Positions 60,190 to 64,000 of a DNA stretch of 64,000 nucleotides are shown here, in pieces (the first letter of the stretch is position 1; every line of letters begins with the position of its first letter). The translations under genes were made by a program, and so were the position numbers. Origin of the DNA: Malacoplasma iowae (GTDB lineage: Bacteria; Bacillota_I; Bacilli_A; Mycoplasmatales; Mycoplasmoidaceae); the NCBI RefSeq assembly GCF_900660615.1, contig NZ_LR215023.1, forward strand, positions 620,001 to 684,000, read 5' to 3'. The notes under the pieces were generated by a model. That model made no database searches and was not told the DNA's origin. It was given only the letters and a program-made list of their open reading frames with translations.

Positions 60190-60747
60190 TATAATCTGCT
60201 CAAACTATATAATCGCGGTTTTGATTAAGTATTTCAGGTATTTGATATTGTGCATTGCTATCAACTAATCGCAAGTTATCACACATAACACATATCAATC
60301 CATTTACTCTATTGTTTTTTCAATCCCTCAGTGATGCTGATATCTCATTATATATTCAACCACTTTTTAAAAAGCTACCTTTTGTATAGGAAATTTTTTC
60401 TTTATTATCGTTTAATAGATCTCATGTAAGCAACAAAATAGTACATGATGATCCAGAAATTCTATCATGAAGATAATTTCATATAGTTTCGTCAGAAAAC
60501 ATACTTTTATCTTCATTTTCCGAATAATTAATTATTTCATCCATTAGAAGCACACTTTTTTTTACTTCGTTTTTTGAATGTTCATTTCTATAATCATGAG
60601 AATATGATAAAAAACATGTTATTTTTTCCATGAAAACTCCCTTAATTTTCTAGCATAAAAATATGCAAATATGTTACTAAATTATGTAACTTAAATTATA
60701 TTAAATCTATATATATACATTATTTAATAAATATAAGTGAAATTATT

Positions 60748-61233
60748 TTAAATAATGTAAGAAAAAATAATTGATGCTATAGGAATAGATATGATAGGAA
60801 TTCATATTAATGATAGAAAAGATTTTAAAGATTTTAAGATACTAAATTTGTTGGTTTTTTTAAGAGATTGAAAGTTAAATGATAAAATTTCTTCATAAAT
60901 ATTAATATCTTTATTTGATTTTTTATTATTGATAATTTTATCAATATCTATCTTTGATTTTTGATTATAAATAAATACAAACATTCTTTCATTTCTTAAA
61001 TTCACTAAATTAGAAAAAAATAGACAAACAATAATTAGAAACAAAGTATAACTCATAATAATTTTTGAATTTTTTATCAAATTTAGTGAAAATATTAATG
61101 GAACAAATATTGAAATAATACTTGTTGATATAGCTATCAATGTATAACCAATATTTGAAAGTCTTTTAATAGTATTTTGTAAATTATTTAAATTATTAAT
61201 ATGAATATCTATAATTTTATCCACGTTTAGCAT
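60748..61233 (-). CDS. Small membrane protein beside the TIR gene (SLATT-like layout)
   Basis: A 161-residue protein (a TGA Trp at 60802-60804 must be read through; the stop is TAA at 60748-60750). It has an N-terminal helix, two hydrophobic segments at about 27-50 (IGYTLIAISTSIISIFVPLI) and 58-78 (IMSYTLFLIIVCLFFSNLV), a charged helical stretch, and a third hydrophobic segment at the C-terminus (WIPIISIPIASIIFSYII). This recalls SLATT-type pore proteins, which serve as effectors next to nucleotide-signal genes. The assignment is by layout only. It is on the same strand as and upstream of the TIR-like gene. Confidence 0.6.
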
Positions 61234-61550
61234 TACTCCTCCAAAAAATATACTTTTGAATTTATATTAATATTATTTTTATCCTCCTACTTTTTATTTA
61301 ATATAAAATAATTTTATATGTGTTGACATATTTTTCTAGAAATAAAGAATTAAAATTTATAAATTACTTTAAAATTATTTTATTCATTAAAACAAAATAA
61401 TAAGATTGTTAAATATAAGTGATTTTATCACCTACTTTTAAGAGGAATAAGTTAATTCTATAACAGTATCTCCTCATTTTTTAAACATATTTTTTTATTC
61501 CTTGCCTATCAATTTAAGTTCACGTCTTTTTAGTTCCTTTTCTTTCTCAT

Positions 61551-62570
61551 TTAGATAAGATTTTTCTTGTCTAATATTCTTCTTATAGTCATAGTTTGAC
61601 TCTTAAGTTTTCGCCTTTCTCTTTTTAATTTTAAAAATTGATTTTGGAATATTTCTTCTTCATAAACTTCAATTAGATCGTTATCAACTTCTTCAAAGTA
61701 AAATCTTTTGTTATCTATAACCGTGAACAGTTTATTTGTTATCGTGTCGATGTAAAGTCTTACAAAGTTTCTTATTGTACATTTTCTGCAATCTTCTGTT
61801 ATTAGACCCAATCTTTTGTTTTCAAATGCAATGTTGAAACCTTTATGGACTTTGCATTATTTAGTTATGCAGAATGCCTTATCAATTCTTTTTTTCAGAA
61901 ACCTTTGTGAATGCTTTTTCTTTGTGAGTAGAAGTTTTTGAAAATTGCGTTTTGTAAGTCTCAATTATTTTTTCAACATTCTTTTCAAAGTCTTCACATG
62001 ACTTCATGTTGTTTATGTAAAAGTAGTAAGGGTAAAAATCTTGTGCGCTTCTGAGAGATCTTTCAACATTAACTTTGGATGCTGGTTCATTTTTCGATTC
62101 AACTTCAATATCTAAATTGTTTAAACATTGTGTCATATTTGTTTTTGAGTTGTGAGATCAGAATGTTGTTCTTTTGTCTGTTTTAATTAAACCCAGATAA
62201 CCATGAGTTTTGAATAGGTTTTTCAATAGTTTTGTATAACCAACATTTGTTTCTTCTTTTTCTATAGTTGTTGCAAGTAACATTACAGTTCCTGTATCAA
62301 CCGCATAATAGATAAAATATTTTTCATTGTTTAATCATTTATGGACAAAAGCATCAATTTTGACAATCTCACCAAACTCACAATCGTGTTTCACATACTG
62401 TATTCTTTTAGAGTTATTCTTTTCTAAAAAATCATCATATTTAAAGTTTAAATCTATTAGTTGTTTAGTTATTTCATCCACTTTGTTTAGCTCTAAGTCC
62501 CTAATTAGTTTCTTTATTTTTCTTTTGTTTTTCTTTTTGTGTTTTTAGTGATTAAGAAACTGTTATTTAA
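61551..62570 (-). pseudogene. Remnant of an ISNCY/IS1202-type transposase
   Basis: The first frame (from about 62570 to TAA near 61882) contains CEFGEIVKIDAFVHKWL, FIYYAVDTGTVMLL, IEKEETNVGYTKLL and GLIKTDKRTTFW, resembling the D-D part of ISNCY (IS1202-group) transposases. A second frame (61811-61551, starting GLITEDCRKCTIRNF) gives the C-terminal part after a frameshift. The N-terminus is lost. The spacer 61234-61550 is AT-rich, with the promoter of the membrane-protein gene and no gene. Confidence 0.65.
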
Positions 62571-64000
62571 TATTTGTTGACAGTTGAAAAACTTATATCA
62601 AAGTTTCCTTCAATATACTGTTCAAAAATAGTTTGTGTGGCATTTTATAGTTTGTGTTGTCTATAGATGAATTGTTTTTCTCAATGATAATGTATAAATA
62701 CAATATATTTTTTTATGTTTTTACAAATTGATTTTTGGTTACAGTATCTTTATTTGCAGTTTTCACAGAAGAAATTTTTATCTTTATAATTTTCTATACA
62801 TATCACACTTTGTTTTATTGATTTGTACAAATTAACAAAATGTTTTTTAGCTGATTAATTTTTTGTTTTTTTATATGATCTTCTACCTTGATAAGAATTA
62901 ATAATTTAAATGTTTCATATTTAATTATTTTTTTCAAATATTTTATCTCCCTATTGTAATAATTAGATCATCTTAACTTCTATAAACAAATTTATAAAGT
63001 GGGTAAAATCACTTGAACTAACGCACTTAAACCTACATTTCTTGAAAACGAATAATTATTCTATAATTTTATGCTCTATTCATAATAGATAAATTAAAGA
63101 TTATGAATGTTCAATAAGTAGAAAAATTTAATTAATTTAATGTCTGCATTATCTAATGATAAGTTATTTTTTTAAAATATCATTTTAACTCAAATGTAAA
63201 TAAAAATAATAATATAGAATTTTCTATTATAATTGCTTCAATTATTGTGGACAAGTTAAATTTTATAAACATGTTTTATAAGCGCGACACGAGAAACAAT
63301 AAATAAAGATATAAATGTTATAATTGTAATAAAAAGATATTCAAATCTACTACACAACCTACATTAAATCATTTACACAAATACCATTATAATAAACTTA
63401 AATTGTTTATTAATGTTCCATTAATAATTTATCATTAAAAAAGATTTCTAAAATTTGTAATATTTTGCTTTCTTGTACTTTTAATCGAAGATATAAAATT
63501 ACTATTTACCTAACAAATAAGCAATCAAATCAATTTGTTAGCATTTCAATTGAAGTTGGTAAAATTTATTTTTAAATTCTAAAAAATAAGATTTCAAAAA
63601 TACAATTGCTAAAAAATCAAGAATACACGGTTATCTACAAAACCTAGAAGATTAAGTTGGCTTAAGTAAAGATAAATATTTATAACTACTGCTATTTATA
63701 GAGTAAAAAATATTTTAGTTAATTTTATCATGTTTGATAAAATGAATATGCAAATTCTATATAATAATTATAAAAAAAATAATAACAGATAGTGTAGAGT
63801 TTATATTTAATTTAGAAAACAAATTTTAGTTATGAATTAAAATTTTATCTAAACATAATTCTAATAATATGATTGGAAAAATGTCTATAATAGAAAAAGA
63901 TAATTGAGTTAGATATCATATTCAAAATATAAATAATTTTCATAACCTAATAAAATATATAATAAATAATAAGTTTAAATGTCTAAGTTTAAATTATTTA
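62571..64000. other. Decayed gene-free DNA at the window end
   Basis: No open reading frame of note. Near 63240-63400 a broken plus-strand stretch reads NYCGQVKFYKH, then RYKCYNCNKKIFKSTT in another frame, which looks like the zinc-ribbon of a dead transposase (two C-x2-C pairs). Another degenerate cysteine cluster may lie on the minus strand near 62770. The rest is AT-rich and I can say nothing about it. Confidence 0.4.

Larger units (their letters stand above)
58879..60631 (-). pseudogene. TIR-like (DUF1863/ThsB-type) gene split by IS copy 3
   Basis: The N-terminal part runs from ATG 60631 (GGGAG upstream): MEKITCFLSYSHDYRNEHSK, then SGSSCTILLLTWDLL and WIYNEISASLRDWKNNRVNG, LICVMCDNLRL. 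These are the strand-1 motif and the W-x-x-E helix of TIR-like proteins of the kind that make NAD-derived signals in Thoeris. Removing IS copy 3 and one 42-bp repeat joins 60148-60631 with 58879-58943 into one open frame of 182 codons ending KKYNIVYDLHN. With the IS present the protein ends inside the IS after about 30 foreign residues. It lies 116 nt downstream of a small membrane-protein gene on the same strand. Confidence 0.85.

Overview
The window reads as the chromosome of a wall-less Mollicute. It is very AT-rich and TGA must be read as tryptophan throughout: most long genes are continuous only under genetic code 4 (for example the Res subunit, the SNF2 helicase, ClpB, NrdD, both MATE-type transporters and PyrC). 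Lipoproteins, N-terminally anchored surface proteins, a DUF31 putative peptidase and an IS1630-like IS30 element fit a mycoplasma. A full pyrimidine operon is rare in this class; from memory it is known in Malacoplasma (Mycoplasma) penetrans, so a Malacoplasma-like lineage is my best inference, not a proof.

Layout. 0-10 kb is a defence region: the tail of a type III Mod, its Res, a SNF2-type helicase with a degenerate PLD-like N-terminus and a DUF4391-like protein in one overlapping operon, then a separate three-gene operon (PHP phosphoesterase, SMC-like ATPase, small acidic protein) that resembles a split TrlF-type system. 10-24 kb is core and metabolic: an anchored surface protein, proline iminopeptidase, a CrtI-like flavoprotein coupled to a ferredoxin reductase, a frameshifted lipoprotein, a DUF2871 membrane protein, FolC, an amino acid permease, CIRCE-controlled clpB and a DJ-1/PfpI protein. 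24-30 kb is a minus-strand operon (DUF2156, GNAT, hydrolase, Nudix, hydrolase) and a surface protein. 30-36.4 kb is the pyr operon pyrR-B-C-K-D-F-E behind a clear PyrR-type attenuator, but pyrE carries an in-frame TAG. 36.5-46.5 kb holds fhs, a MATE transporter, an HNH nuclease, nrdDG, a choline-kinase/APH-like phosphotransferase and a second MATE-like transporter. 46.5-53 kb has IS copy 1 and surface proteins. 53-64 kb is a decay zone of insertion sequences and broken defence genes.

How it fits together. De novo UMP synthesis would run from aspartate and externally supplied carbamoyl phosphate (no carbamoyl-phosphate synthase is present) up to orotate; the stop in pyrE should block the step to OMP unless it is suppressed or is a sequence error. 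FolC and Fhs serve one-carbon metabolism and NrdDG makes dNTPs without oxygen.

Mobile DNA. Three near-identical IS30-family copies (about 1161-1162 bp) are intact. Copy 1 is flanked by a 44-bp direct repeat that is itself the terminator hairpin shared by two convergent genes; copy 3 is flanked by a 42-bp direct repeat and splits a TIR-like gene that is perfectly restored in silico when the IS and one repeat are removed; copy 2 sits inside an older dead copy. Remnants of IS256-type and ISNCY-type transposases and a broken Hsp90-like-ATPase/nuclease gene complete the zone.
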